A stretch of 64,000 nucleotides of DNA from an uncultured Latescibacterota bacterium. GTDB lineage: Bacteria; Latescibacterota; UBA2968. Of this stretch, positions 16,645 to 26,549 are shown piece after piece. A program made the position numbers and the translations under genes. The first letter of the stretch is position 1; every line of letters begins with the position of its first letter. The notes beneath the pieces are model-generated. The model searched no databases, was not told the DNA's origin, and saw only the letters and a program-made list of their open reading frames with translations. The stretch covers positions 3,392,385-3,456,384 of the forward strand of contig OY282377.1 of NCBI GenBank assembly GCA_958295785.1, in the 5' to 3' direction.

Positions 16645-17525
16645 ACGTGCAAAATGAACGCCTCGACACCCGCGCCACCCTCCTCAACCTCACAACGGCT
16701 ATCCTCTGGGGCGGAAATTCCGTATCCATCAAACTCGGCCTGGCTGGCATCCCGCCGCTTTGCCTTGCGGGCGTGCGCTTTTTGCTCGGCGGCCTCGTCG
16801 TCTATCTTTGGACGCGCCCCCTCAAACTCGACCTGAAACTCAACCCCGACGAACGCCGCGGCATTCTCGGCCTCATCGCGATTTTCTTCATCCAAATCTA
16901 TTTGCTCAATGTGGGCACCGCCTACACCCTTGCCAGTCGCTCGACCATCTTCATCTCGGCCCATCCGTTCTTCACCGCCCTGTTTGCCCACTTCTTTATT
17001 CCGGGGGATAAAATCAGCACGCGCAAAATGATCGGCATGATATTGTCTTTCCTCGGCGTGGTGTTCATCTTTGTCGAAAGTCTCTCGTTCAATGAATTTC
17101 AGTATCTCTTGGGCGACATCCTCCTGCTCGCCAGCGCGTCTCTGCTCGGCGCGCGCCAAGTTTTCCTCAAGCGGCTCACGCAAAACATGCACCCCGGAAA
17201 AGTCTTGATCTGGCAGTCCGCGCCCAGTTTGCCCCTGTTTTTTACCCTCAGCGCGCTTTTTGAAACGCAGCCCATTCAACTCGATATCCGCGTCCTAAGC
17301 GCCGTTTTTTATCAGGGATTTGTCGTCGCGGGCTTTTGCTTCATTCTGATCACCAGCCTGTTGCAACGCCATTCGGCCAGCCGACTCGCCGTTTTCGGAT
17401 TCACCACCCCGGTCATCGGCGTCATCATCAGCAACCTCCTCCTCGGTGACCCCATCTCGCCCGGCATCCTCTTCAGCCTCGCGCTCGTGGGCATCGGCAT
17501 CACCATCGTCAACACATCGCAATGA
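16641..17525 (+). CDS. DMT-superfamily (EamA) transporter
   Basis: A 294-residue permease with two EamA repeats of five helices each: TTAILWGGNSVSIKLGL in the first, GDILLLASASLLGARQVFLKR in the second, and the end-of-repeat motifs ILSFLGVVFIF and LALVGIGITIV. EamA proteins export amino acids, nucleosides or other metabolites from the cytoplasm; the substrate cannot be read from sequence. The GTG at 16641 overlaps the previous stop; a second GTG at 16647 is almost equally likely. The final TGA at 17523-17525 is followed by AT-rich DNA leading into the IS607-like element. Confidence 0.88.
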   Translation: MNVQNERLDTRATLLNLTTAILWGGNSVSIKLGLAGIPPLCLAGVRFLLGGLVVYLWTRPLKLDLKLNPDERRGILGLIAIFFIQIYLLNVGTAYTLASRSTIFISAHPFFTALFAHFFIPGDKISTRKMIGMILSFLGVVFIFVESLSFNEFQYLLGDILLLASASLLGARQVFLKRLTQNMHPGKVLIWQSAPSLPLFFTLSALFETQPIQLDIRVLSAVFYQGFVVAGFCFILITSLLQRHSASRLAVFGFTTPVIGVIISNLLLGDPISPGILFSLALVGIGITIVNTSQ

Positions 17526-17696
17526 GAATCACTTTGCATCGCCCCCCACGGGTTATATTGTCTCGCAGATGCTGATACCCGCCGAACAGCGTATCAATTT
17601 AGGCGGTATCATTACACACGGCAAGAAAAAATTGGGCTTTTAACTGTTGCGTGTAATCTACAAATATCTATTGGAGGCGGAACGCGCTATGATGCG

Positions 17697-18208
17697 ATGT
17701 CTGATATTTTAGGTGTGAAGTCGGGCGATATGCCGACGATTTGTTATGCGCGTGTTTCAAGTTCGGATCAAAAAGGGCTTTGGAACGCCAGCAAGCCGCC
17801 TTGGAGGCGTATTGTGCGGCGAAAGGTTGACAGTCGCATCCGATAAAGGATTTCGCGGGCATCACCTATCGCAAGAAAGGGTTGCAGGAGTTGTTAGCGT
17901 TGATTCTGCGTCGCCGAATGAAGCGCTAGGTGTTGACGCACCAGGATCGTTTGTTGCGTTTCGGTGCGGAGTTGATTTTTGCCTTGTGCGAGTTGCAAGG
18001 TATTGAGATTGTCATTATTCACCGTGGCGAGCAACCGAGTTTTGAAGAAGAATTAGCACAAGATGTTTTGGAAATCATCACGGTATTTAGTGCTCGGTTG
18101 TATGGTGCTCGGAGTTGCAAAAACAAGCAGATATTGGATTGTTTAGCAGAAGCGACGCAGAAAAAAGTAACGGAATCTGCGAAGCAGTTGGCTCTCAAGA
18201 TAGGATAG
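17697..18208 (+). pseudogene. IS607-type serine recombinase (tnpA), frameshifted and with stops
   Basis: ATG 17697 gives MSDILGVKSGDMPTICYARVSSSDQKG, where CYARVSSSDQ carries the catalytic serine of resolvase-type IS607 transposases. The frame is then lost. The next frame reads LERQQAALEAYCAAKG, a TGA, DFAGITYRKKGLQELL, a TAG, and then VLTHQDRLLRFGAELIFALCEL and GIEIVIIHRGEQPSFEEELAQD to the end. These are consecutive parts of one recombinase, so one frameshift and two nonsense codons inactivate it. An N-terminal MerR-like helix-turn-helix part would precede CYARVSS and is largely missing. Confidence 0.8.
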
Positions 18209-18212
18209 TCGG

Positions 18213-19563
18213 ATGTTGAAGACACACAAAATCGCATTGGTTCCGACGCGTGAGCAAGCGTTGTTGTTGAGTCGTCATTGTGGGTATGCCCGTGTGGCGT
18301 ACAACCACGCTTTGGCATCGTTTGAGGCAGGATTGAAACAGGACGAGTTTAAGTCGGTCTATACGCTGAAGCGTGAGTTTAATGCGGTGAAAAAAGACGA
18401 GTATAAATGGTGTGTCGAGTTGAGTCAGAACGCATCTAAGAGTCCCTAACAAAAAGCGTTGACATGGATTTGTGAGAGGCCGACTTTGAGGCGTTCCTGC
18501 GGGTGTTCACTCATCTGTTTCAGACGCTTGATTTCTTTATGTTAGGGCTTCTAAGAACGCGATACACAATCTGGATCGTGCGATTAAGAACTGGCTGAAT
18601 AAGAAGTTGCAGGCGAAAAAGCCGAGAAAGCACAAACGCCAATACGGTCAGAAGTATCAAGCGGATAACGGGAAAGGTACGGTGAAGGTGTGCGGGAATG
18701 CGGTGTATTTGCCGAAGATCCAATGGGTGAAGATGCGTGAGTGTATGCGATTTGATGGTGAGATTGTTCAAGCGACGGTGACGAAGACTTATGGTCGTTG
18801 GTTTGTTTGCTTGACGGTTGAGACGGGCGAGGAGCCGCCCGACAAGCGTGACGGCGAGACGATAGGTATTGATATGGGATTGAAGACATTGGCGGTGTGT
18901 TCTGATGGGACGACGGTGGAGAATCCGAAGGCGTCAATGGATCATCAGTATCGTAAGTTGTGTAGAGTGGATAAGGCGATAGCACGTTCAAAGAAGGTTC
19001 ACGGCAAGACAAACACCAGTAAGCGCAGGCAAAAGAAGTATGACGAGAGACAACGTATTTATGGGCGTATCGCGAACATTCGTGACGATGTTCACCACAA
19101 GGCCACATCCGCGTTGGGAAGCGCGAAGCACGTTGGTCGTGTGATTGTCGAGTCGCTGAATGTCGCAGGCTTACGTCGGAATAAGCATTTGTCTCGTGCG
19201 TTTCACCGGGCAGGTATTTCCGGCTTTCTGCGAATGCTGGCATACAAGAGCGGCTGGAACGGTGTGGCCTTTGAGAAAGCCGACCGATGGTTTGCCAGCA
19301 CGAAGACGTGTTCGGGGTGTGGACAGAAGAAAGTCGCCATGGACTTGTCGGAGCGCGAGTATGTTTGTATGGGTTGCGGTCTTGTGCTTGATCGGGATTT
19401 GAATGCGGCACGAAACTTAGCGCAGTATGTGAAAGACGACGCGGCAAGCTCTGCCGAGTCGCTAAACGGACGTGGAGGCTTTGTAAGCCCTGCTCGTACA
19501 GAGGCCGAACCGACGAAGCGTCTATTGGAGCCACAACAACTTTCTCTCGCTTTTGCCATATAG
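18213..19563 (+). pseudogene. TnpB RuvC-like nuclease interrupted by a 112-bp MITE
   Basis: The first 76 codons (MLKTHKIALVPTREQ...) and the segment from 18552 onward belong to one TnpB. Removing bases 18440-18551 plus one TAA repeat restores a single 411-residue frame across the joint (QNASK joined to NAIHNLDRAIKNWL). The RuvC residues are present: Asp in IGIDMGLKTLAV, Glu in VIVESLNVAGL, Asp in LDRDLNAARN. The zinc finger CSGCG...CMGCG is also intact. TnpB is the RNA-guided nuclease relative of Cas12; its guide RNA normally overlaps the 3' end of the gene and the element end. As it stands, the insertion stops translation after residue 78, although a late start near 18607 could yield the RuvC half. 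Confidence 0.85.
18440..18551 (+). mobile_element. 112-bp MITE-like insertion inside tnpB, derived from an IS5-type element
   Basis: Terminal inverted repeats GAGTCCCTAACA and GAAGCCCTAACA (reverse complement of the right end) are flanked by a TAA duplication (18437-18439 and 18552-18554). Its ends match the relic at 54877-55046: both contain CATCTGTTTCAGACGCTTGA and AAAAAGCGTTG-CATGGATT. It is an internally deleted derivative. Confidence 0.8.
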
Positions 19564-19752
19564 ATTTTGGTAGATACTTGTAGGTTTCAAGGAGCGGAAT
19601 AGCCAAACCAATGCCTCACTGGATTCTGACTTTCGTCAGAATGACAGCGGGCGGGCGTCACTCCGGCGCACGCGCAAGCACAGGCGTAGCCAATGTCGGA
19701 GGCCAGTATCAATAAACTGATTTGAAAAACCACTCATTCCACAGGAGAGAAC

Positions 19753-21274
19753 ATGCGTAACTTACACCTGATCCTCGCCATGCTATCTATCGGCCTTCTG
19801 GCGCATCCGCTTCAGGCAGGCGTTGCATTACAAGTCACCCCGTCTTCGGACTTTAATGGCAATGGCACTGTCGATTTTCTCGACTTCAATTCGTCGGCAA
19901 GTTCGGATCGGAGCAAGGCGATGAAACGTATGAACGCCGGTTCGACTTGGACAGCGAAGGCGCGATAGGATTTTCAGACTTTCTGATCTTTGCCCGCGAG
20001 TTTGGCAAAAGCGTGCCCCTGACCGTGGATAGGATGAATTTTCCGCTACGCGCCATCTCTGTTTCGGGAAATTGGGGAGACACCGGCTATGTTGTGGACC
20101 AATGGGAAGCCGCCGGGCGGACGGGCACGCTCATCCCGCCGGACTATATCGAATGGCTGGAGAGCCTGCATGTGAACTGGATCTGCCTCTCGGTCGCGCT
20201 ACATTATGACGACAGCATGGACAGCACGGTCGAGCGCGTGTACTCATCCGATGTCGGTATTCGCACGTTTTCCGATGAAGCACTCAGGCAATTGATCCGG
20301 GAATTTAGATCACGGGATAAACGTGTATTTTGACCTTGGCATTTGAAGCCCACGAGGCTGAAACCGCTACGCGCCCGGTACAGAGGTGGCAACTCGGAGA
20401 CCCGGCCCCGCCTCACACCGGCGGCGTTCCTCCTGATGATCCGAATGTTTTTGGGCTGATATTGCCGGAAAATTGGCCGTGGCGTCCCGATCATCCGGAT
20501 CACCGGCGGTTTGTTGCCGAGTTTTGGGCGACCTATACGCAACAAGCCGTGCATTTTGCCAGAATCGCCGAGGCCGAGGGCGTGTCGTTGTACTCGTTGG
20601 GCACAGAGACGGATCGGCTGTTTCGCACGCGATCCGGGGGCTATATGACCAATGATTTTGGCCGGGAACTCCGATCATTGGTGCAAAGCGTGCGTGCCGT
20701 GTACAGTGGCTTGCTGACCTACGATATGCACTATGACGCGCTCATAGACCTCGACTTTTTTGGCCCGGGATCGAATTATCTATGGAAAGATTTGGATCTC
20801 GACATCGCGGGGATCAGCGCGTATTTCCCGCTGACAGACTCGCGTCCTTCTTCTGTCCTGAGCGTCTCATATTTCCAAGCGCGTTATGAGCAGATATTCC
20901 AAGACTATCTCATGCCGCTTATGGACAGAAATCCCGGTCGCCCCATTTTGTTCCTCGAATACGGTGCTATAGATGTGGTTGAATCCCCCCAATCACCAGG
21001 TGATGCTTCACCGGAAAACCGGCGGTTCGTATTTACCGATGCCAATGGCAACGGCCGGGATGACGGACAGGAAACGCAGGCCAATATCTTTCAGGGATTG
21101 TTCAATGCGATGGACAAATACCCCGGCGTGGTGAACGGCGTCTTTTTTTGGGACAATTGGATCAGCAGTGACGAACTGTGGTCGAGCTACTGGGCTGGTC
21201 GGCGCACTTACGGCATCCGCGACAAGCTGGCCGAGGATGTGGTGCGGTCAGCATACCAGTCCTACAAGCCATAA
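19753..21274 (+). pseudogene. Secreted glycoside hydrolase (GH113-like) with N-terminal dockerin-like EF-hands, frameshifted
   Basis: MRNLHLILAMLSIGLLAHPLQA is a signal peptide. DFNGNGTVDFLDF then starts a dockerin-like pair of EF-hand motifs, but a missing base near 19890 moves the rest (FVGKFGSEQGDETYERRFDL, then IGFSDFLIFAREFGK) into another frame. A second disturbed stretch lies at 20305-20332, where REFR, HGINVY and LTLAFEAHE are in three different frames. The last part (20330-21274) resembles the GH113 mannanase-type TIM barrel: a GTETDRL strand (acid/base Glu) and FLEYGAIDV (nucleophile Glu). Without the frameshifts it would be a secreted polysaccharidase of about 500 residues. GAGAG lies before the start and a strong terminator follows. 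Confidence 0.72.
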
Positions 21275-21343
21275 CAAAAACTCGGCCCGCTGATTTCTTT
21301 CTCTCAACAGTCGCACACCTTAGCCCGCAGTCAAACAACCAAC

Positions 21344-21388
21344 AAAAAGCCCGACCTCGAATATGAGACCGGGCTTTTCTTTTTTTTT
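21344..21388. terminator. Strong rho-independent terminator
   Basis: AAAAAGCCCG (21344-21353) pairs with CGGGCTTTT (21370-21378), followed by a long T tract. It sits between convergent genes and ends the glycosidase transcript. Confidence 0.88.
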
Positions 21389-21397
21389 ATTAGCTTT

Positions 21398-21946
21398 CTA
21401 TCTCGCTGGCGTCTCCTCCTCGGTGACCAGTGGTTGGTCAACAAGGGGACGGGTAGCAGGACGACTTTCCTCCCTACGGGGAACGGAACGAGGAGCTTCG
21501 GCGGCGGTGTGCTTTCTGTTCCAATACCAGTTCATCCCCACATTGCCCAGAAAAAGCGTGACGATGATCCCGACAAGCCACCGAAATGAGGTATTCATTT
21601 CACTTCTCAGGGTATTTATTTCCCCTCTCATGATATTCATTTCCCCTCTCATGATATTCATTTCCCCTCTCATGGTATTCATTTCACTTCTCGTAATATT
21701 CATTTCCCCTCTCATTTCACTTCTCGTAATATTCATTTCCTCCCTCATTTCACTTCTCAGAGCCTCCAAACGCTTTAACGTCTCGCGTTGATCTTGCTCA
21801 ATATTGGTCAACCGCTTGTCAATCTGCTCGACAATCCCTTCTAATCTGCCCACTCTGCTCTCTAAACTGCCGCGCGGTTTTTCCGTTTGGGCATTGGCTG
21901 CGGGTATCCATGCAAACGCGAATAACAGGGGGATGACATATTTCAT
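21398..21946 (-). CDS. Exported coiled-coil protein with heptad repeats and a membrane anchor
   Basis: A 182-residue protein with a signal peptide (MKYVIPLLFAFAWIPAANA), then a coiled coil (RVGRLEGIVEQIDKRL...). Next come about seven near-identical seven-residue units (MRGEMNI / TRSEMNT), a membrane helix (WLVGIIVTLFLGNVGMNWYW) and a Pro- and Arg-rich tail. Similar Bdr-like or DUF1640-like proteins have this layout. The heptads would form an extended parallel coiled coil; the function is unknown. The DNA repeat is 21 bp and may change copy number. Confidence 0.8.
   Translation of the reverse strand: MKYVIPLLFAFAWIPAANAQTEKPRGSLESRVGRLEGIVEQIDKRLTNIEQDQRETLKRLEALRSEMREEMNITRSEMRGEMNITRSEMNTMRGEMNIMRGEMNIMRGEINTLRSEMNTSFRWLVGIIVTLFLGNVGMNWYWNRKHTAAEAPRSVPRREESRPATRPLVDQPLVTEEETPAR
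21595..21745. repeat. 21-bp tandem repeat within the coiled-coil gene
   Basis: Near-identical units of the form ATTTC-CCTCTCATGATATTC are repeated about seven times. Each encodes one heptad, so copy changes keep the frame. Confidence 0.85.
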
Positions 21947-22034
21947 TTGTCAGGCCTCCGTTTTGGTGGAAGTGGTCTCGTATGAAAAAAATAACAAAAA
22001 AAGTCCATTTGTCACCTGTATTTTTTTCATGGGT

Positions 22035-23411
22035 CTATTCGTCCAACCCAATATCGGGCAACTCAAAATCATCGCCCGTGTCTTCAATCCACTGCGCGAG
22101 GCGTTGGTGGCATCGCGCTTTCTCCTTTTGAAACGCTTTGTTATAGACGCAATTCGCCTGTTCGTAGGGATCGTCGGCGGTATTAAAAAGCAACCAGTCA
22201 TTGCCCGGCGTACACGCGTATTTCCACCCGTCTCGCATCGCCACGGCCCGCCACGCCTTGTTCACGGTGTGCGCGTGCATCTTTCGGGGAATCTGCTGGA
22301 GATAGGCCGAGTCCGGTTCTGAATTTCTGTCGGGCCTGCCCTTGAACTCTGCGGCAGACTCGGGAATGCAATGCCCCGAATAATCGTGCCCGACCATGCG
22401 CTCGGGAACCGGGATACCGCACAGCCCGAGGGTCGTAGGGGCGATATCGACGTGATTGATAACCGCATCGGTCGAACCCGTCCGCATGTTGTAACTGCCG
22501 CCCACTTTGCCAATGACAAACGGAATGCGGATCGATTCCTCCCACGGCGAGGATTTGCCCGACTGTGCGTGGCTCCAAAGCATATCCCCGTGATCCGAAA
22601 AGAAAATCAAATAGGTCTCGCGATCAATGCCCATTTCTTTGAGCGCGGTGCGAATCCGCCCCACATTGTCATCCAAATTTTCCACCATCGCGTAATAACC
22701 CGCGTGATCCAGCGCGGCCCGCTCGCGGATCCACGGCACATCGGGCACATTGCGCCGAAGCCGAATCTCTGACGGGTGAATCCGAGTGGCATGCGGATGG
22801 GTGGGCGGCACATAAGGATTGTGGGGCGGCTGCACCGAAAGCACGGCAAAAAAGGGCTGATAGTCTTCTCGTCCACCCACATGCCCATTGAGATGATCCA
22901 ACAGCAGGGCGGTCAGGCCATCGGTTTCGTACGCATCCAACCGCATGGGCGTTTCGCCATCCGAGCCATAGACATAGCACTCGTTCTGGTTGTTGTTGTT
23001 CTCATACCCCATCCAATACTGAAAATTCCCCCTGCGCGCGGGCGGAACATAGTGCTCTCGCGCATTCGCCCCATCCAAATGCCACTTGCCGATATACGCG
23101 GTGTGATACCCCGCGTCGTTGAAAGGACAGGCAATGGTCGGAATCGTCGGATGCAGCGGAGACGGCGTTCTCGTCACGCCATTTTGGTGGGGATAGGTAC
23201 CCGTCAGCAACGCGCCGCGAAAAGGCGAGCACCACGGCGCCCCTGCCACCGCGCAATCAAAGCGCGTCCCCTCGCGTGCGAGATTGTCGATATTGGGCGT
23301 GAACACATTGGGGTCGCCCCGATAGCTCAGGGCGTGGGCGCGATGCTGATCCCCAAAAATCCAGATCACATTTGGCCGGCGCTCCGGCCGAAACGAAAGT
23401 TGCTCACTCAT
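22035..23411 (-). CDS. Sulfatase (arylsulfatase family, Cys type)
   Basis: A 458-residue alkaline-phosphatase-superfamily sulfatase. RPNVIWIFGDQHRAH supplies the first metal-binding Asp. APWCSPFRGALLTGTYPHQNGV is the sulfatase signature, with Cys as the residue converted to formylglycine (CxPxR). SDHGDMLWSH supplies the second metal site, and GKWHL is also conserved. No signal peptide is visible from the chosen ATG at 23411 (MSEQLSF...), so it is probably cytoplasmic unless the start is wrong. No formylglycine-generating enzyme is in the window. The substrate is unknown; such enzymes in marine or soil lineages desulfate polysaccharides or choline sulfate. The gene lies 70 bp downstream of the CehA-like gene on the same strand. 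Confidence 0.92.
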   Translation of the reverse strand: MSEQLSFRPERRPNVIWIFGDQHRAHALSYRGDPNVFTPNIDNLAREGTRFDCAVAGAPWCSPFRGALLTGTYPHQNGVTRTPSPLHPTIPTIACPFNDAGYHTAYIGKWHLDGANAREHYVPPARRGNFQYWMGYENNNNQNECYVYGSDGETPMRLDAYETDGLTALLLDHLNGHVGGREDYQPFFAVLSVQPPHNPYVPPTHPHATRIHPSEIRLRRNVPDVPWIRERAALDHAGYYAMVENLDDNVGRIRTALKEMGIDRETYLIFFSDHGDMLWSHAQSGKSSPWEESIRIPFVIGKVGGSYNMRTGSTDAVINHVDIAPTTLGLCGIPVPERMVGHDYSGHCIPESAAEFKGRPDRNSEPDSAYLQQIPRKMHAHTVNKAWRAVAMRDGWKYACTPGNDWLLFNTADDPYEQANCVYNKAFQKEKARCHQRLAQWIEDTGDDFELPDIGLDE

Positions 23412-23481
23412 GGCACAAAACCTTTCGGATTGATTTTTGATAACAAATACGTTATCGCTACATTCGGGCGCGTTTGAGCCT

Positions 23482-26025
23482 CTAATGCTCATGCCCGTGC
23501 GCGTGCAGGGGCGTGTGATCGTGATAAATGCCGCGCTTGTGCATCTGCTGGTGCAAGCGGTTGTGCGCGGCTTCCAATGTGGCGCGCATCTGTTTCAGGC
23601 GCGTTGCCTCGGGGCGCGGCGCGAGCGTATCCAAATAGGCAATCGCGCCCTCGATCTGTTCCAAAACCGCGGTCGCATCGGCCTGTGAAAAAATCGGTTT
23701 TTCCGCCACAATCACCTGCACCGCACTCGTATGCGCTGCAATCTCGCCGTGTTGCCCGCGATAACTCCCGCGCACCCGCAGGGCGATCCAAGTCGAATTT
23801 TCCACGCGCACGGCCGCACTGCCCGACGCAGACAGAGCCTTGTTCACATTGACCTGGTCGTGCGTCAGCCCGCCCACAACCACCTCAACCTGATCGATGG
23901 GCAACCGCACAGACGCCGCCTGCCACGTCACCTGCACCGTCCCGCCGGACGCGGGCAACTGCACCTTTGAGCCGGGGGCCTGCCCTTCCACCTGAATATC
24001 TGATAGCGGCCCCACCGTCACAAACGTATGCCCTGCTTTGGTCGCCGCCATCCAGTTTTCATAGTCAAACGCGCGATCTCCCAAATGCGTATAGGTTCGC
24101 ACCCCGCCCAGTTGAGACGCAGCCGCCATCTTGTCCGAACCGCCCACGACCGGAATGTGGTGGCCCAAATTCAAATACCGGTACCAGTCCGCAATGCCAT
24201 AAGGATTGATCTGGGCATTGTGCGGATTAAACGTCATCATCTCTATCGCGTGGATCAGGCCCAGCACGATATCCGCCGCGCGCTCGCACTGCGGATTGGG
24301 GCCGTGCGGCATCACCACGAGCCCGCCTTGATCGATGCACTGTTGCGCCCACTCGGCCATCGTCACTTCCTGCGCGTCTCCCAGCGCGGATTCCGACGGC
24401 CCGCCCGAACACAGCGGGTGAATCATCTGCCCGGAATAGCCCAACAGGGAAATATGCCCGAGCACCTGCATGCGATTCTCCGTGCCTACGCGCACGAGAA
24501 ACTCGCCATCTCCGCCAAAATCCTTCGCGCCCAAAGTCGTCTTGCCGTCAAAATCCGCCACATTGCTAAACATCTCGCCCCACTGGCTCGCCAGCAAATT
24601 CACCACATTTACGCCTTCGCCCTCGCCTTCCAAGCGCGCGGTTTGTGGGCTTAGGAAATGCACGTGCGTATCGGCTGTCACCCACCCCTTTTCCCGCCAC
24701 TTGAGCACGCGATCAATCTCAAACGTCACGACATCCGTATCCGCACCCACCGTGAACTTCTCCCGGATAGGCGCGATCTCATACCCCTTTTGAATATCGA
24801 CATACACCTCGCCCAAGGGCAAATCCGCCACGCATTCGCCCGGGATATAGCAATACTGATTCAGCCCATTGACGTGCTCCCCGTAATTGTCCTCAAACCA
24901 GTGCGGGTTCACCCTGCGGTGATACCCCTTGGGCGGCAAATACTCCCCGGCCTGCCCGTGCATGTGCAACCGCACCGCGACCAGCTGTCCCGTCCCCTTT
25001 TCCACCACGCGAATTTTGACCGGGCGATGCGCGGGTTGCACCTTGGCGATCCCATCTGCCCGCGCCAGATCATAAACCGCATTCTTCCCGACTTCTGTCC
25101 CCACGTACAACTTGGCCTGCGGATGGGCGATGTACTCCACAATCACCGCAGAAGATGACCGCGCCGGTTGCACATCCACCTCGGCGCCCAACCAGCGGTC
25201 CGCATCGTAATCCAAAACCGCCCGCGCAGACATGACCACGCCCAGATCGATGTCGATATTCTCGAGTTCGCCCAAGGCGTTCAAACGCGCCCCGGCCGGC
25301 AAATCCAACCGCAATTTTTCGCGCACCCCGGGCCGCAACGGATGATCCGCCACCTGCGTACGCGCAATCCCCAGCACTGCGGACCGCTCGGTTTTCGGCG
25401 TCAACACCAGTTGTTGAATGGGTTTGTGCGGATGCGGATTGGGCAACGCGTACACCCACAGCTTTGCCCGCCCCCCATCTCGGCCCGAACTGTGCCGCGT
25501 CTCTGCGCGCCCATACGCCGATGCGGGCCGCCGTCCAAGGCCGTGTTCATCTGTCGCGCCCATCGCGACACTGGGTTTGGCCGCGGGCATGGCGGCAAAC
25601 GCGCTCGCCCCCCATGAAATATGGGCTTGCTGAATCGCAAACCGCCGCAAAATGCGCGTCGCATGGGTCTCGCTATCGGCGTATTCCAGCGCGTAATCCG
25701 AGACGTGATCGCCCAGTTCATTGCCATCCGTGGCAAAATCGGCCAGTCCCTCTTGATAACGACTCACGCGATCTTCAACCGCGTGCAAAAACAGGAGATA
25801 GGTCGCTTTCGCGCCGCCCATATCCACCTGCACCGCATCGCGGTCGAGCAATACGGCATTCGGTTCGTTTGGCACGCCCAGATCAAACGGCATGCCCAAA
25901 ACGGACTGCCTCCCGTACATCGCGTCCCAATCCTCGCCCCCAAACCCCTCCAACTGCCCGCGGTCCACATTGTAATGCTTCGCCAGCGAAATCGGCGTAA
26001 CATGTTCAGACGGAGGAATATTCAT
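23482..26025 (-). CDS. CehA/McbA-type metallohydrolase (PHP-like)
   Basis: An 847-residue protein. The C-terminal half has the CehA/PHP-type metal motif GWVTADTHVHFLSPQ, then VMPHGPNP, IHAIEMMTFN and VPVVGGSDKM, which supply His and Asp ligands. It ends in a His-rich tail (HDHTPLHAHGHEH). CehA is a carbaryl/phosphate-ester hydrolase and related proteins act on unknown esters. The N-terminal half (residues 1-430) is beta-rich and not recognised. I use the ATG at 26025 (MNIPPSEHVTPISL), preceded by GGCGAGGTG; the longer frame runs into repeat element B. It precedes the sulfatase on the same strand, suggesting a joint catabolic role. Confidence 0.8.
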   Translation of the reverse strand: MNIPPSEHVTPISLAKHYNVDRGQLEGFGGEDWDAMYGRQSVLGMPFDLGVPNEPNAVLLDRDAVQVDMGGAKATYLLFLHAVEDRVSRYQEGLADFATDGNELGDHVSDYALEYADSETHATRILRRFAIQQAHISWGASAFAAMPAAKPSVAMGATDEHGLGRRPASAYGRAETRHSSGRDGGRAKLWVYALPNPHPHKPIQQLVLTPKTERSAVLGIARTQVADHPLRPGVREKLRLDLPAGARLNALGELENIDIDLGVVMSARAVLDYDADRWLGAEVDVQPARSSSAVIVEYIAHPQAKLYVGTEVGKNAVYDLARADGIAKVQPAHRPVKIRVVEKGTGQLVAVRLHMHGQAGEYLPPKGYHRRVNPHWFEDNYGEHVNGLNQYCYIPGECVADLPLGEVYVDIQKGYEIAPIREKFTVGADTDVVTFEIDRVLKWREKGWVTADTHVHFLSPQTARLEGEGEGVNVVNLLASQWGEMFSNVADFDGKTTLGAKDFGGDGEFLVRVGTENRMQVLGHISLLGYSGQMIHPLCSGGPSESALGDAQEVTMAEWAQQCIDQGGLVVMPHGPNPQCERAADIVLGLIHAIEMMTFNPHNAQINPYGIADWYRYLNLGHHIPVVGGSDKMAAASQLGGVRTYTHLGDRAFDYENWMAATKAGHTFVTVGPLSDIQVEGQAPGSKVQLPASGGTVQVTWQAASVRLPIDQVEVVVGGLTHDQVNVNKALSASGSAAVRVENSTWIALRVRGSYRGQHGEIAAHTSAVQVIVAEKPIFSQADATAVLEQIEGAIAYLDTLAPRPEATRLKQMRATLEAAHNRLHQQMHKRGIYHDHTPLHAHGHEH

Positions 26026-26103
26026 CGCGCACCTCGCCGAGTAAATTGTCATACCAAATTGATTTTTATTTTTCCGTATCCTGCCTCCCATCAGGGAGGA
26101 ATG

Positions 26104-26518
26104 AGGAGTGGGGAACAGACGTTCCTCAGAGATCATGCGTTGCTTGTCTCAAGCGTTTGGTTCTGCCTCCGCGTGGGGTGCCTTCGATGCGTTGGCTACG
26201 CCTGTGCCTACGGCGTGCGGCGACTTCCTTTTTTTTAACAGCAAAAAAAAGGAAGCAAAAAATGCCGCTCTCAAACGCCGAGGGGCTTGCAACAGCGCAA
26301 ATCGCTTTTGTAATAGGACGACATGCGTTGGCCTGCAAGGTGGGTTGCAAGAGGGAGGTTGGTTGCGAGACGGACTTGCGCGCTGTGCGCGATGGCTTTG
26401 TCTGATGGTCTTTTGGGATGGCCTGGTTGCCATGGCTTATTTGACGTACTGCGTAACGTCAAGGGAATCATTTGCGGGTCGCATATCGCATCACATCAGG
26501 GCAACAGAAAATCAATTT
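26104..26518 (-). repeat. Dispersed element of about 0.4 kb with internal hairpin, copy B
   Basis: Inverted, closely similar copy of 9614-9992, ending ATCAATTT at 26518. Its hairpin (CTTCC-T8 / A8-GGAAG, 26224-26255) has different stem bases from copy A but pairs fully. It fills most of the 524-bp gap 26026-26549; no gene is seen there. Confidence 0.85.
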
Positions 26519-26549
26519 AGTACAAAGGGGATCGGTGATGGGCATATCG

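Larger units (their letters stand above)
17690..19563 (+). mobile_element. Decayed IS607-type element (serine recombinase tnpA plus tnpB)
   Basis: The tandem order tnpA (serine recombinase) then tnpB on one strand, five bases apart, is the IS607 layout. No terminal inverted repeats are expected for this family, so the borders are approximate. The left end may reach into 17530-17690, which shows only a short AT-rich non-coding stretch, and the right end probably lies at 19564-19620. Both genes are broken. Confidence 0.75.

Noticed and set aside
19753-21274. Three separate small genes instead of one broken glycosidase
   Set aside because: The pieces join into one signal peptide, EF-hand and TIM-barrel protein when single-base shifts are allowed, and the inner pieces have no ribosome sites.
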